Shown here piece by piece: positions 45,675 to 56,750 of a stretch of 64,000 nucleotides of DNA (position 1 is the stretch's first letter; the number at the start of each line of letters is the position of its first letter). Origin of the DNA: Streptomyces sp. DT2A-34. Lineage in GTDB: Bacteria > Actinomycetota > Actinomycetes > Streptomycetales > Streptomycetaceae. Under the pieces are notes generated by a model that was not told where the DNA came from, ran no database searches, and saw only the letters and a list, made by a program, of their open reading frames with translations. The position numbers and the translations under genes are program-made. Where the stretch lies: contig NZ_JASTWJ010000001.1 of the NCBI RefSeq assembly GCF_030499515.1, forward strand, positions 3,700,001 through 3,764,000, read 5' to 3'.

Positions 45675-45881
45675 ATGAACCCCCACCACGAAACCGACGC
45701 CTGCGTCGAAGACCTCCGCACCGCCCTGGAGGCGAACGGCATCACCCTCCCCTCCCTCGGCATCGACCTGCCGACCTTCGCGGGCACCCTCCCCACGCGG
45801 CCTCTCATCGCACTCGGCAACTGCAACCAGACCACCGCCCGCGCCCTGATCTCCGCCCTGCGCAAGGCGGCCGAGCGGTGA
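45675..45881 (+). CDS. Small hypothetical protein of the XRE/ATPase module
   Basis: 68 residues, no signal peptide or membrane span. It reads as a small alpha-helical protein (DACVEDLRTALEANGITLPSLGIDL, RPLIALGNCNQTTARALISALRKAAER). It sits 105 bases from the divergent XRE start, with GGAGG 10 bases before ATG 45675 and a GTGA overlap with the HATPase gene. Not recognised; small genes of this type accompany WhiJ-like modules. Confidence 0.7.
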   Translation: MNPHHETDACVEDLRTALEANGITLPSLGIDLPTFAGTLPTRPLIALGNCNQTTARALISALRKAAER

Positions 45882-46360
45882 CCCGACCGCTCGTCCTCGA
45901 ACTGCTCGCGCTCCCCAAAGCCGTCCCCGAGGCCCGCCGTGCCGTACGCGAGCATCTCAACCGCCCTTGCCCCGAAATCCAGCTCTGCGTAAGCGAGTTG
46001 CTGACGAACGTAATCACCCATGTCGGCGAGGGCACGCCGGTGACACTCCGTCTGACCCACGGTCACGACGGCTGTGCACGGGTGGAGGTCACCGACCCCG
46101 ACGCACATACCTGGCTCATCGCGCGTCGGCCTGACGCGGGCGAGGAGATGGGGCGGGGCCTGCTGCTGATCACCGCGGTCGCCCGGCGCTGGGGCGTGGA
46201 CCGGCATCCGCGAGGCAAGACCGTGTGGTGCGAAGTGGGCGGCGCGGCGGCCGACCCTGAAACGTTGGAGGTACCACGCGCGCCCCGTCGGCCGCACAGT
46301 GACATCTGCGTCGCCCGGAGCGACCTCTTCACGACAACCAACGGGGAAGGAACACCATGA
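45878..46360 (+). CDS. HATPase_c_2 ATP-binding protein (anti-sigma-like)
   Basis: 160 residues of the RsbW/SpoIIAB-like GHKL ATPase fold: N-box ELLTNVITHVGEG, G1-like VTDPDAH (near 70), G2 GRGLLLITAVARRWGV. Such proteins act as kinases or anti-sigma factors, and in Streptomyces they accompany XRE-DUF397 pairs. GTG start overlaps the 68-residue gene; its stop overlaps the ATG of the secreted protein at 46357. That last coupling is odd, because it joins a cytosolic regulator to an exported protein. Confidence 0.85.
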   Translation: MTRPLVLELLALPKAVPEARRAVREHLNRPCPEIQLCVSELLTNVITHVGEGTPVTLRLTHGHDGCARVEVTDPDAHTWLIARRPDAGEEMGRGLLLITAVARRWGVDRHPRGKTVWCEVGGAAADPETLEVPRAPRRPHSDICVARSDLFTTTNGEGTP

Positions 46361-46911
46361 ACTTCCGTAACACCCGAGCCCGTCTGACCGTTGCCGCCAT
46401 CGGTGCCACCGTGGCGGGCACCCTGGCCTTCGGCGCCGCACCGGCCTCGGCCGCCGCCTCCAACGGATACGTCAGCGGTTCCGGCTACACCTACGACGAC
46501 TGGAACGACGAGGGCACCGTCTCGACCGCCTCGCACACCAAGTCCAACGTGAGCTGCCTGTGGCAGAAGATCCTGTGGGCGGAAGGCGCCACCGAGTCGG
46601 ACGGCTCCACGTACGACGACGCGGACGTCGACGGCGTCTTCGGCTCGAACACCAAGTACACCACCAAGAAGCTCCAGTCCCGCTGGGGTCTGACCGCCGA
46701 CGGCATCGTGGGCAAGAAGACCTTCACGAAGGCCGGCTCCAAGCTGACGAACTCCCGGTATGTGAACTACGACTCCAACCGGGTGTACATCCTGACGTAC
46801 AAGGGCAGCAAGCACAGCTTCCCCGTCTACCGGGGCCAGACCGGCAAGTGGAGCTTCTACGAGAGCAACAAGCTCCGGGCCGCGGGGTACGACTACCGGT
46901 CCTGCGCCTGA
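46357..46911 (+). CDS. Secreted peptidoglycan-binding-domain protein (paralog of 43961)
   Basis: 184 residues. Signal peptide MNFRNTRARLTVAAIGATVAGTLAFGAAPASA. The mature part begins SNGYVSGSGYTYDDWNDEGTVSTASHTKSNVSCLWQKILWAEG, then a complete PG_binding_1 repeat (VDGVFGSNTKYTTKKLQSRWGLTADGIVGKKTF) and a C-terminal strand region ending in Cys-Ala. It should bind peptidoglycan outside the membrane. The same block order as 43961 shows common descent, with the XRE/DUF397/ATPase module now between them. Confidence 0.83.
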   Translation: MNFRNTRARLTVAAIGATVAGTLAFGAAPASAAASNGYVSGSGYTYDDWNDEGTVSTASHTKSNVSCLWQKILWAEGATESDGSTYDDADVDGVFGSNTKYTTKKLQSRWGLTADGIVGKKTFTKAGSKLTNSRYVNYDSNRVYILTYKGSKHSFPVYRGQTGKWSFYESNKLRAAGYDYRSCA

Positions 46912-47250
46912 CACCTGCCCGCAAGGACATCGGAGGGCGCGGAACGATAGCGGTCACCTGCTGGACGCGTAGCCCTTCGATGTCGTGCAGTCGGCGACAC
47001 CACTGAGACCCTGGGGACCCTGAGAAGTTCGAGGTGCCGTCCCCCACTTCCGCGCACGCGGCCGCGGTGAGCGTCACGTTTCCCCCGCTCACCGCGGCCG
47101 TCCCGGCAGGGACCGGCTCGCTCCCGGCGCATTCCGGAGCCACGGGGCTCCCTGAGGCCGACTACCCCGCCCCCACGCGATAGCCTCCCTTCAACTGGCG
47201 TGACACAAGCGCACGTTGGGGAGGCAGGCAGAACAGCACTCGGGGGACCG
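46912..47250. other. Intergenic region before the third kinase
   Basis: About 340 bases without a credible gene. It contains the hairpin at 47059-47100 and the short symmetric TTCCGGAGCCACGGGGCTCC near 47134. The stretch after 47170 (CGATAGCCTCCCTTCAACTGG) is AT-richer and probably the kinase promoter. Confidence 0.55.
47059..47100 (+). terminator. Hairpin downstream of the secreted-protein gene
   Basis: CGGCCGCGGTGAGC (47059-47072) and GCTCACCGCGGCCG (47087-47100) are perfect 14-base arms around a 14-base loop with a pyrimidine run, about 150 bases after the stop. Confidence 0.6.
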
Positions 47251-49047
47251 ATGACAGACCAGCGGCAGTCCATGCCGTCCCACACCCCGGCGTCCGGTGA
47301 CGCCGCCCTGAAGCAGGCGGGCGCGACACCGCTGCAGCGGACCGACCCCGGCCGCATCGGCCCCTACGCTCCCCTCGGCCTCCTCGGCACCGGCGGCATG
47401 GGCCGCGTCTACCTCGCCCGCCCCGCCGACAACTCCCCCGGTCTCGCCGCCGTCAAGGTGATCCGCCCGGAGTACGCCGAAGACCCGAGGTTCCGGCGGC
47501 GCTTCGAGCGGGAGGCCTCCCTGCACGCCCGCGTGCACACCCCGCGTGCGCCGCAGCTGCTCGGCACCGGGTTCGACGACACGCTGCTGTGGATGGCCAC
47601 GCAGTACGTGCCCGGCCTCAACCTCGCCGACGCCGTGCGCGACTGCGGCACGCTGGCGCCGGCCGGCGTGTGGCGGCTGGTGGCTGACCTCGGGCAGGCC
47701 CTGTCGGCGATGGCCGCCGCCGATGTCGTACACCGGGATCTCAAGCCGTCCAACGTGATCCTGTCCCCGCAGGGCGCGCACGTCATCGACTTCGGCATCG
47801 CGCAGGCCGCCGACAGCAGCGCGATCACCTCGACCGGCAGCAGGGTCGGCACGCCCGCCTTCATGTCGCCCGAGTATCTGCGCGAGGGGCGGTGCGACAC
47901 CGCCTCCGACGTCTTCTCGCTCGCGGGGAGCCTCATCTACGCCACCACCGGGCACGCCCCGTTCGGGGACGGCACCGGCGTCGACGTGATGCACCGGGTG
48001 GCCTTCGAGGAGCCCAAGCAGGAGATCATGGCCGAACTCGGCGCCGTGGACGCCGCGTTGGCCGGCCTGCTGTCCGCCTGCCTCGCCAAGGACCCCTCCG
48101 GGCGCCCCACCCCACGGCAACTCACCGAGGCCGCCACGGCCGCCGGTCACGGCCGCGCCGCCGTCTGGCACGAGCCGCTGAGCGCCCGGCTGATCGCCCG
48201 AGGGCAGGCCTGCGACGCGCTGGAACGCCTCGCCGTCCAGGAGACCGTCCACTTGCGCGCGCCGGACCACGCGGCGTTCCCGGCCCACGGCCCCACCTTC
48301 GGGCCGCCCACGCCGCCCGAGCCGCACGCCGCCACCATGCCGGCCACACACCCCGAGGACGGCGGCGGCCGGAGGAAGCGGAAGGCGTACCTCGCCGTCG
48401 CCGCGGGCCTCGCCGTGTGCGCCGTCGCCGCGAGCGCCTTCTTCCTCACCCGCCCGTCCCTCGACGAAACGGCCTCCGCCGCACCGACGGCAGCCGGCAG
48501 CACCGCCCCCGACGACACGGGGACCTCGCGCCTGCCCAGTTCCTCCGCCTCTCCCTCCGGCGACAAGGAGAAAGAGAAGGAGGAGGGGAAGGGAAAGGGG
48601 AAGGGGAAGCAGACCAGCCAGGCGCAGGCCGGGACGTCGCAGAGCCCGAACGCGCCCGAAGGCGGCGCAGGCGCGACGCAGTCCACTCCCGCCGCCGAAG
48701 CCTCCCCCACATCGGACGGCGACGACAGCGGCGGCAGCGGTGGCGGCACCGCCCCGACCGCCACCCCCACCGAGACCGCCACCACACCCGCCACTCCGCC
48801 CTGGAACTCCCAGTGCACGTACTACTCCGGCACCAAGCTCACCGACTACGGCGACAAGGGCCAACGCGTCGTCCAGGTGCAGTGCATGCTCAGCAAGCGC
48901 GGCTACAACGTCGGCAGCGCGGGCGTGGACGGCGAGTTCGGCAGGGACACCGAGTCCGCGGTCAAGCAGTTCCAGAGCGCCAAGGGACTTGAGGTGGACG
49001 GCCAGGTGGGGCCCAACACCTGGGCGGCCCTGCGGAGTTCCACATGA
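47251..49047 (+). CDS. Membrane Ser/Thr kinase with extracellular peptidoglycan-binding domain
   Basis: 598 residues. Canonical kinase domain (about 36-300): LLGTGGMGRVYLA, AAVKVIRPEYAED, HRDLKPSNVIL with Asp163, DFGIAQA, GTPAFMSPEYL. Span near 380-400 (LAVAAGLAVCAVAASAFFL). Long Ser/Pro/Glu-Lys linker outside (KEKEKEEGKGKGKGK), then a PG_binding_1 domain (about 534-598: VVQVQCMLSKRGYNVGSAGVDGEFGRDTESAVKQFQ, GQVGPNTWAAL). It should sense peptidoglycan or its fragments. Unlike the two FHA-linked kinases it keeps HRD and DFG. Starts ATG 47251 after CGGGGGA. Confidence 0.9.
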   Translation: MTDQRQSMPSHTPASGDAALKQAGATPLQRTDPGRIGPYAPLGLLGTGGMGRVYLARPADNSPGLAAVKVIRPEYAEDPRFRRRFEREASLHARVHTPRAPQLLGTGFDDTLLWMATQYVPGLNLADAVRDCGTLAPAGVWRLVADLGQALSAMAAADVVHRDLKPSNVILSPQGAHVIDFGIAQAADSSAITSTGSRVGTPAFMSPEYLREGRCDTASDVFSLAGSLIYATTGHAPFGDGTGVDVMHRVAFEEPKQEIMAELGAVDAALAGLLSACLAKDPSGRPTPRQLTEAATAAGHGRAAVWHEPLSARLIARGQACDALERLAVQETVHLRAPDHAAFPAHGPTFGPPTPPEPHAATMPATHPEDGGGRRKRKAYLAVAAGLAVCAVAASAFFLTRPSLDETASAAPTAAGSTAPDDTGTSRLPSSSASPSGDKEKEKEEGKGKGKGKQTSQAQAGTSQSPNAPEGGAGATQSTPAAEASPTSDGDDSGGSGGGTAPTATPTETATTPATPPWNSQCTYYSGTKLTDYGDKGQRVVQVQCMLSKRGYNVGSAGVDGEFGRDTESAVKQFQSAKGLEVDGQVGPNTWAALRSST

Positions 49048-49048
49048 C

Positions 49049-49084
49049 GCAGGGCCCGCCGTCGAGGTGAACGGCGGGCCCTGC
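49049..49084. terminator. Bidirectional terminator between the kinase and purH
   Basis: GCAGGGCCCGCCGT (49049-49062) and ACGGCGGGCCCTGC (49071-49084) are perfect 14-base arms with an 8-base loop, starting 2 bases after the kinase stop and 51 bases beyond the convergent purH stop. Confidence 0.85.
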
Positions 49085-49088
49085 GACT

Positions 49089-49134
49089 TGTGCGGCTCAG
49101 TCGAACCTGTGCGGCTCAGTCGAATCCGTGCGGC

Positions 49135-49145
<11 letters not shown>
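49089..49145. repeat. 19-base tandem repeat spanning the purH stop
   Basis: Units 49089-49107, 49108-49126 and 49127-49145 share GTGCGGCTCAGT. The third unit includes the last purH codons and its stop (49135-49137); the first two are copies lying downstream, each with another stop on the purH strand. Confidence 0.85.
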
Positions 49146-50699
<1,554 letters not shown>

Positions 50700-50703
<4 letters not shown>

Positions 50704-51371
50704 TGGATAACTACCTTTCGTCCCTCAATGCGATAGCCGTTGCGGGCGAGCCGCCCCACGACCTCGACGAGCAGCCTTCGCTCGACTTCCTTGATGCGCT
50801 CGTGCAGAGCGCTCTCGTCGTCCTCGTCCCGGACCTCCACCACGCCCTGCGCGATGATCGGCCCGGTGTCGACGCCGTCGTCGACGAAGTGGACGGTGCA
50901 GCCGGTGACCCTGGCGCCGTACGCGAGGGCGTCGCGGACGCCGTGGGCGCCGGGAAAACTGGGCAGAAGGGCCGGGTGGGTGTTCACGAACCGCCCGCCG
51001 AAGCGCGCGAGGAACTCCTTGCCCACGATCTTCATGAACCCGGCGGAGACGACGAGGTCGGGCTCGTAGGAGGCGACGGCCTCGGCGAGCGCCGCGTCCC
51101 ACTCCTCCCGGCTGCCGTAGTCCTTGACCTTCCGCACGAAGGTCGGCAGCCCGGCGCGCTCGGCCCGCGCGAGCCCCTCGATGTTCTCGCGGTCGGCACC
51201 GACGGCCACGATCTGGGCGCCGTACGCCTCGGGACCGACGGCGGCGATCTCGTCGAGGAGCGCCTGCAGATTGGTGCCGGATCCGGAGACCAGCACGACG
51301 AGGCGCTTGGCACGCTCGGCCACGGGCTTGGCGGCCACGGTGGGGCCCTTTCTCGGGGGTGCGTTCTTCAT
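50700..51371 (-). CDS. purN: Phosphoribosylglycinamide formyltransferase
   Basis: 223 residues; GAR plus 10-formyl-THF gives [18 protein letters not shown] at the N-terminus, [25 protein letters not shown] with the catalytic Asn-His, and [12 protein letters not shown] with the catalytic Asp. The ATG 51371 start gives an 11-residue Lys/Pro-rich leader; GTG 51338 ([15 protein letters not shown]) is an equally good start by family length. First gene of the purN-purH unit. Confidence 0.96.
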
Positions 51372-51389
51372 GCGGCCGGTGCTTTGTAT

Positions 51390-51401
51390 ATTCGTACGAA
51401 T
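51390..51401. promoter_or_regulatory. Perfect palindrome ATTCGTACGAAT before purN
   Basis: Twelve-base perfect palindrome 19-30 bases upstream of the purN ATG, overlapping a possible -10 on the minus strand (TATACA). Position fits an operator controlling purNH. Confidence 0.5.
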
Positions 51402-51583
51402 GCATCGCGCCCCGGGATACGGGGAAGTCTACGAAGCGGCCGACCGTCAGCAACGATACCGGCACTACGGACAGCCCCCACGGGACGGGGGCGTGGCCGG
51501 AAGGTAGCGTCTGGGGGAGCTGGCCCGGGAACGCGGTGGTGGTGCGGTGCGTTCACGAAGTGACAGCTCATGTCGGATCAGTC

Positions 51584-51630
51584 GTTCACCAAGATCAGTC
51601 GTTTGCCAAGATCAGTTGTTCACCAAGGGG
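51584..51630. repeat. 17-base tandem repeat, 2.7 units
   Basis: GTTCACCAAGATCAGTC / GTTTGCCAAGATCAGTT / GTTCACCAAGGGG, directly before the likely start of the next gene; if the longer frame is used it would be coding. Confidence 0.75.
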
Positions 51631-51644
51631 AAGACGCTCACTTG

Positions 51645-52427
51645 ATGTCGGACCGCAGCCTGCGACTCCTCACCCTCCCTCCGCAGTCCGCGCAGGGAGG
51701 GAAGCGTGGCGCCGTCCTGCTGCGAGAGCGGCCCGCCTCGCCTCCCGACGCGCCCTCGGGCAAGAAGTCCGGCGATGAACAGGGCACTGGCGCCCAGGAC
51801 GACAACCCCTTCGCCCCGCCGCCGGAGGGCACGCCGGACCGCCCGTGGCAGCCGCGGCGCCCTTCGGACGAGGACGGTGCGCGGGGGTCGGGCGAAGGCG
51901 GCGGGCACTCGCCGTGGGGCAGCCAGTGGAGCGACCGCCAGCCGGGCCGCTCCCCCGACGGCTTCGGAGAGCGTCCCCGCGGCGGCCCCGAGGGCCCCGG
52001 AAACGGCGGCCCGGGCTCGGGCATGCGCTGGGACCCCACCGACCCCGCCCAGCGCCGCGCTCGCTTCGCCCTGCTCTCCGGTATGTGGGCCTTCTTCTTC
52101 GCCCTCTTCAGCTGGCCGTACGTCGCCCTGCTGCTCGGCGCGCTGGCCCTCTACTGGGGCATCACCAGCCTCCGCACCAAGCCCCGCACCCCCGACCCCG
52201 ACACCCCGGCCCCCCGGCCGGGCGGCCGCCCCCAGACGACGGCGGCGGTGAGCGGCCTGGTCACGGCGTCCCTCGCCATCGCGGTGGTCGCCGCCGGGTT
52301 CACGGCGCAGGTGGTCTACAGCGACTACTACACCTGCACCAATGACGCGCTGACGAACGAGGCGAAGCAGGCGTGCAATGAGCTTCTGCCGAAGGAGCTG
52401 CGGGGAGTTCTGGGGACGACGGACTGA
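51645..52427 (+). CDS. Membrane protein with long disordered N-terminus
   Basis: About 260 residues. The first ~125 are Pro/Gly/Arg/Glu-rich and disordered. Then two hydrophobic regions: [33 protein letters not shown] and [27 protein letters not shown] short outside tail has two cysteines ([22 protein letters not shown]). This resembles small DUF4190-like actinomycete membrane proteins; function unknown. The start is uncertain: ATG 51645 (or TTG 51642 with AAGGGGAAG 8 bases before) versus ATG 51570, which would make the 17-base repeats coding. Confidence 0.75.
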   Translation: MSDRSLRLLTLPPQSAQGGKRGAVLLRERPASPPDAPSGKKSGDEQGTGAQDDNPFAPPPEGTPDRPWQPRRPSDEDGARGSGEGGGHSPWGSQWSDRQPGRSPDGFGERPRGGPEGPGNGGPGSGMRWDPTDPAQRRARFALLSGMWAFFFALFSWPYVALLLGALALYWGITSLRTKPRTPDPDTPAPRPGGRPQTTAAVSGLVTASLAIAVVAAGFTAQVVYSDYYTCTNDALTNEAKQACNELLPKELRGVLGTTD

Positions 52428-52461
52428 GGGGTTTGGGTTCGGGTCCGGCTCCGGAGTGCGC

Positions 52462-54351
52462 TCAGGGGGCGGGCTCCGGTGGATGCGATGCCTCCGGTGA
52501 CTGTTCCGGCGACTGCTTCGCCGGCGGCTCCGGGGACGGCTCGGCGGGCGGGTAGTCGTACGGCTCGAAGGTCGTGTCGTGGTCGTACTCCACGTGCGGG
52601 ATCTCCTGGTCGGAACCCTCGTACGGGGCGTCCTCGTCGTACTTCGCGGACCGGGCGTCGTGGTCCTTGCCCTGATGCGGAACGGGCTGGTCCGGTGCCG
52701 GTGCCGTGAGCGGGGCGTCCTGGCCGTAAGCCTTGTGCCGGGTCTTCGAGTCCGCCTTCGCGCCCGCCTGCGAGCCAGTCTTCGCGCCCGCCTTCGAGTC
52801 CGCCTTCGAGTCCGTCGGCGCCCCGTCGCCCTTCCCCGAGCCGCTGTCCTGCGAGCCACGCTCCCCCGACTCCTCCACCCGCGGCTTGCCGATCCGCGCC
52901 CCCTGCGTCTCGCTCAGCCGCTCCGCCCGGCGCCCCGCCCCGGCCCGGCACCGCCACGCCCGGGCGAGCACCGCCACGGGAACCGCCACCACCGTGATCC
53001 ACGCCAACGTCGCCGCCCCCACCTGCCACCACACCGGCCCGAAGTCCGCGAGCATCCCGACCCCCAGCGGCCCACCCGACTGACCGGCCAGCACGGCGAC
53101 CACCACCGCGCAGAGCACGGCAGCCAGCACCGCGACCGCGGCAGTCCGCCCACCCGACCAGACCTCGGCAGCCACTTGCCCGACCCGAGACGGGGCCGTG
53201 GCGGATGCCCGCCCACCCTGGGTCCGGGCCCCCTCGGCGGCCCGCCCGCCCTGCGTCCCAGCCCCTGCGGATCCAACGCCCCCACCCCGCACCGCCGCCC
53301 CCGCCACAAACCACCCGACCACCACCCCCGCCACCACAGGCAACGCCCCGATCCCCCACTGCACCGGCCCCGCACCCCCCGCGTCCGGCACCGCCTCCAG
53401 CAACGGAAGCGGCGGCAGCAAGGGCGTGGGGGCCGAGGACGCCGGCGCCACCACATGCCCCGCCCCGAGCACGAAGCCCGGTCCCAGCGCGTACGCCGCC
53501 GCCCACACCGCCGCGTTCGGCACGAGCGCCAGGCACAGCAGCAGTACCGCGAACCGCCCCGACCACCCCTCCGTCAGCTGCAGGAAGGACGCCTGCGTCG
53601 CCCCGCCGTGCCACACCAGCGACCCGCCCACCAGCAGGGCCCCGCCCCCGACGAGGGCCGCCGCGCCGGCCGTGGCCGCGCGCGCCGCCGCACCGAAACG
53701 GGCGCGGGCCCGCACCCCGGGCACCAGCCGCCGTACCCATCTCGGCAACCCGGCCAGCACCCGCTCCACCACCTCGGGCGGTCGCCCGCACGCCGTCCAC
53801 ACCCCCGCCCCCGCCGCCCCCATCACGACCGCCGGCACCCACAGCCCGGTCCACCACCACGCCGGCCGCAACTCACCCCCGGCCGCGTACACCGCGGCCG
53901 CCGCCCCGATCCCGAGGTACCCGAGCACGACACCCGCCCACGCGGTGCGCCCCGCCACCAGCGGCACCCCCTCGCCCCCGTCCGCCGCCGTGTCCCGCGC
54001 CGCCCGGTGCACCAGCAGCACCGGCAGCACGAACAGCAGCAACGGCGTGACCCCCACGGGCGCGGGGACGCCGGAGAGAGTGTCGGTGCGGACCAGTTCG
54101 GCGCCGTGCGCCAGCAGCCACAGCACGGCGGCGATCCGCAGCGCGCCCCCCGGCCCGCTGTCCGGATACGGCGAACTGACCCAGAGCACCATCACCAGTA
54201 CGGCGAACACACCCAGCCCCAGCCCCGCCGCCACCGCGCCGGACACAAGGCTGGCGCCCAGCCCGGGCGTTCGGCCGCGCAGCCGCGTGAGCAGGGACGA
54301 CGGGGGTGACGGGGGCGTTCTGCGAGCGGTCATGTCAATCACGCCCGCCAT
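52462..54351 (-). CDS. DUF6350 multi-spanning membrane protein
   Basis: 629 residues. About ten to twelve hydrophobic segments in the first ~450 residues ([96 protein letters not shown]). Then about 150 charged residues with [21 protein letters not shown] repeats and an acidic tail. DUF6350 proteins lie next to purN in Streptomyces and are of unknown function. ATG 54351 and ATG 54333 are both possible starts; neither has a well-placed ribosome site. Confidence 0.82.
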   Translation of the reverse strand: MAGVIDMTARRTPPSPPSSLLTRLRGRTPGLGASLVSGAVAAGLGLGVFAVLVMVLWVSSPYPDSGPGGALRIAAVLWLLAHGAELVRTDTLSGVPAPVGVTPLLLFVLPVLLVHRAARDTAADGGEGVPLVAGRTAWAGVVLGYLGIGAAAAVYAAGGELRPAWWWTGLWVPAVVMGAAGAGVWTACGRPPEVVERVLAGLPRWVRRLVPGVRARARFGAAARAATAGAAALVGGGALLVGGSLVWHGGATQASFLQLTEGWSGRFAVLLLCLALVPNAAVWAAAYALGPGFVLGAGHVVAPASSAPTPLLPPLPLLEAVPDAGGAGPVQWGIGALPVVAGVVVGWFVAGAAVRGGGVGSAGAGTQGGRAAEGARTQGGRASATAPSRVGQVAAEVWSGGRTAAVAVLAAVLCAVVVAVLAGQSGGPLGVGMLADFGPVWWQVGAATLAWITVVAVPVAVLARAWRCRAGAGRRAERLSETQGARIGKPRVEESGERGSQDSGSGKGDGAPTDSKADSKAGAKTGSQAGAKADSKTRHKAYGQDAPLTAPAPDQPVPHQGKDHDARSAKYDEDAPYEGSDQEIPHVEYDHDTTFEPYDYPPAEPSPEPPAKQSPEQSPEASHPPEPAP

Positions 54352-54447
54352 GCTCCCAACGACACGCGCTTTTCCGTCGTAACAGGCGAAGCTCCGATGT
54401 GTCGCCCAATATGTGTTTATCTAACTTTTCCCACGAAAGGGCGTGCT

Positions 54448-55509
54448 GTGACGCAGAGCCCCGCATTCCCGCTCCCCCCGCCCGAGGAACGCCGACGCCT
54501 GCGCGAGGCCAGTTCATTGACGCAGGATCAGGTCGCGGCACGGGTGGGCGTCAGCCGCGAGACGGTACGCGCGTGGGAGATCGGCCGCAGGACGCCGCGG
54601 GGCGGGAGGAGGGAGGCGTACGCGGAACTGCTCGGTTCCCTCACGGAGAAGACGGAGGCTCAGGAGACGTGGGATCAGGAGCCCCCGGCCGCACCCGAGG
54701 TGACGGAGTGTCCCCTGACCCCCGCCCAGGCCTTCGACGCGCTCTACGCCTTCTGCGCCCCCGCCCTCGTACGGCAGACGTACCTGCTCACCGGGCGCCG
54801 CGAACTCGCCCGCGAATCGGTCGAGCGGGCCTTCCAACTCGCCTGGCAGCGCTGGCCGGAGGTGGCCCGCGACCGGGACCCGGCGGGCTGGGTGCGGGCG
54901 ACGGCGTACGACTGCGCCCTCTCCCCCTGGCACCGGTTCCGCCCCCGCTACCGGCACCCCGAACCCCCGCCGCCGGACGCGTCCGACCGTGCCCTGCTGG
55001 ACGTGCTCCTCGAACTCCCGGCGCCCCAGCGCCGCACGCTTCTCCTCTACGACGGTGTGGGCCTCGACCTGCCCGAAACGGCGGCGGAGACGGAGGCGAG
55101 CACCCCGGCGACCGCGAACCGCCTGCTCCACGCCCGCGCCGCGGTCGCCGCCCGCCTGCCGGGCCTGTCCGACCCCGTCGAACTCAACCGGCGCCTGGCC
55201 GAACTGGCCTCCGCGGAGCGCCTGCGCGCGGCCAAGCCGGTGACGGTCCGCGAGGGCAGCGAACGCCGGGCCCGCTTCTGGACGCGGGCGGCGATCGCGT
55301 TCACCGTGGCCCTCATCGGCACGACGGCGCTGACGCTGCGGACGGCTCCGACCCGCTACGAGCCGCCTGTGCCGCCGGGGCAGACGGTGCTCGGGGTGCC
55401 GCCGAGGGTGGCGCCGGGGCCGTTGTCGGAGAAAGAGCTGAAGCTGAGGGCGAAGCTGCGGTCGGAGGCGCAGAACGGGCCGGAACGGCTGGCGCCGCAA
55501 ACGGGGTGA
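54448..55509 (+). CDS. XRE helix-turn-helix fused to sigma-like domains with membrane anchor
   Basis: 353 residues. HTH about 10-65 (RLREASSLTQDQVAARVGVSRETVRAWEIGRRTPRG). Then a region like sigma-70 region 2 (FDALYAFCAPALVRQTYLLTGRRELARESVERAFQLAWQRWPEVARDRDPAGWVRATAYDCAL) and region 4 (LLDVLLELPAPQRRTLLLYDGVGLDLPETAAETEASTPATANRLLHARAAVAARL). A span near 272-292 (FWTRAAIAFTVALIGTTAL) leads to a short outside tail. Combining an XRE head, an ECF-like core and a membrane anchor in one chain is uncommon. GTG start after AAAGGGC. Confidence 0.8.
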   Translation: MTQSPAFPLPPPEERRRLREASSLTQDQVAARVGVSRETVRAWEIGRRTPRGGRREAYAELLGSLTEKTEAQETWDQEPPAAPEVTECPLTPAQAFDALYAFCAPALVRQTYLLTGRRELARESVERAFQLAWQRWPEVARDRDPAGWVRATAYDCALSPWHRFRPRYRHPEPPPPDASDRALLDVLLELPAPQRRTLLLYDGVGLDLPETAAETEASTPATANRLLHARAAVAARLPGLSDPVELNRRLAELASAERLRAAKPVTVREGSERRARFWTRAAIAFTVALIGTTALTLRTAPTRYEPPVPPGQTVLGVPPRVAPGPLSEKELKLRAKLRSEAQNGPERLAPQTG

Positions 55510-55838
55510 GCGATGCGGCAACTCGCCATCGCGGCTACGGCCGTCCCCCGACTGCGGGCCCGTCGTGGCTGGTCGCGCAGTTCCCCGCGCCCCTGGGTCA
55601 GCTGCAGTCACCGCCCGCGTAGCCTGCGGGCGGTTGTGCCGACCGAGGCGACGCCCACCCGCGCAACCGCGGGCCTCGCTCGCAGCGGCTTACGCAGCCT
55701 GCGGGCAGTCGTTCCGCTGGGGCGGCACGGGTGGGCGCAGGCGGCACGCCGCCAGCGCGGGCGAGCGGCAACGCCAGCGGGCCCGCCCCCACGCAGGGAA
55801 CGGGCCCACCAACGTTCAGCTAGCTGCCGTAACTACGC
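55510..55838. other. Repeat-rich intergenic region before sucD
   Basis: 330 bases between convergent genes. 55551-55606 carries GTCGTGGCTGGTCGCGCAGTTCCCCGCGCCCCTGGG, a sequence class found at very many Streptomyces intergenic sites. AGCCTGCGGGC appears twice (near 55620 and 55697), and GCCCACCCG/CGGGTGGGC form a long-range inverted pair. GGGCCC near 55780 and 55800 could terminate the plus-strand gene. No gene seen. Confidence 0.7.
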
Positions 55839-56723
55839 TCAGCCACCCAGGATCTCGCGAGCAAGCTTCGCCGTCTCGGTCGGCGTCTTGCCGACCTTGA
55901 CGCCCGCAGCCTCCAGCGCCTCCTTCTTCGCCTGGGCCGTGCCCGACGAACCGGAGACGATGGCACCCGCGTGGCCCATGGTCTTGCCCTCGGGCGCGGT
56001 GAAGCCCGCGACGTAGCCGACGACCGGCTTGGTCACGTTCTTCGCGATGAAGTCCGCGGCCCGCTCCTCGGCGTCGCCACCGATCTCGCCGATCATGACG
56101 ATCAGGTCGGTGTCGGGGTCGGCCTCGAACGCGGCGAGCGCGTCGATGTGCGTGGTGCCGATGATCGGGTCGCCACCGATGCCGACGGCGGTCGAGAAGC
56201 CGATGTCACGCAGCTCGTACATCATCTGGTACGTCAGCGTGCCGGACTTCGACACCAGGCCGATACGGCCCGGCTTGGTGATGTCGCCCGGGATGATGCC
56301 GACGTTCGACTGACCCGGCGTGATGATGCCGGGGCAGTTCGGGCCGATGATGCGGGTCTTGTTGCCCTTCTTGCCGGCGTACGCCCAGAAGGCGGCCGTG
56401 TCGTGCACGGCGATGCCCTCGGTGATCACGACGGCCAGCGGGATCTCGGCGTCGATGGCCTCGACGACCGCGTCCTTGGTGAACTTCTCCGGCACGAAGA
56501 TGACGGAGACGTTGGCGCCGGTCTTCTCGATGGCCTCCTTGACGGTGCCGAAGACCGGTACGTCGGTGCCGTCGAAGTCCACGGAGGTGCCCGCCTTGCG
56601 CGGGTTCACGCCGCCCACGACCTCGGTGCCGTCACCGAGCATGAGCTTCGTGTGCTTCATGCCGGTGGAGCCGGTCATGCCCTGGACGATGACCTTGCTG
56701 TCCTTGTTGAGCCAGATAGCCAT
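55839..56723 (-). CDS. sucD: Succinyl-CoA synthetase, alpha subunit
   Basis: 294 residues. CoA/phosphohistidine subunit: [15 protein letters not shown] (CoA-binding fold), [19 protein letters not shown], and the phosphohistidine in [13 protein letters not shown]. With SucC it converts succinyl-CoA and NDP to succinate and NTP. ATG 56723; 27 bases after the sucC stop. Confidence 0.97.
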   Translation of the reverse strand: MAIWLNKDSKVIVQGMTGSTGMKHTKLMLGDGTEVVGGVNPRKAGTSVDFDGTDVPVFGTVKEAIEKTGANVSVIFVPEKFTKDAVVEAIDAEIPLAVVITEGIAVHDTAAFWAYAGKKGNKTRIIGPNCPGIITPGQSNVGIIPGDITKPGRIGLVSKSGTLTYQMMYELRDIGFSTAVGIGGDPIIGTTHIDALAAFEADPDTDLIVMIGEIGGDAEERAADFIAKNVTKPVVGYVAGFTAPEGKTMGHAGAIVSGSSGTAQAKKEALEAAGVKVGKTPTETAKLAREILGG

Positions 56724-56750
56724 GGTGTGTTGTGTCCTCGTCCTGAGTGC

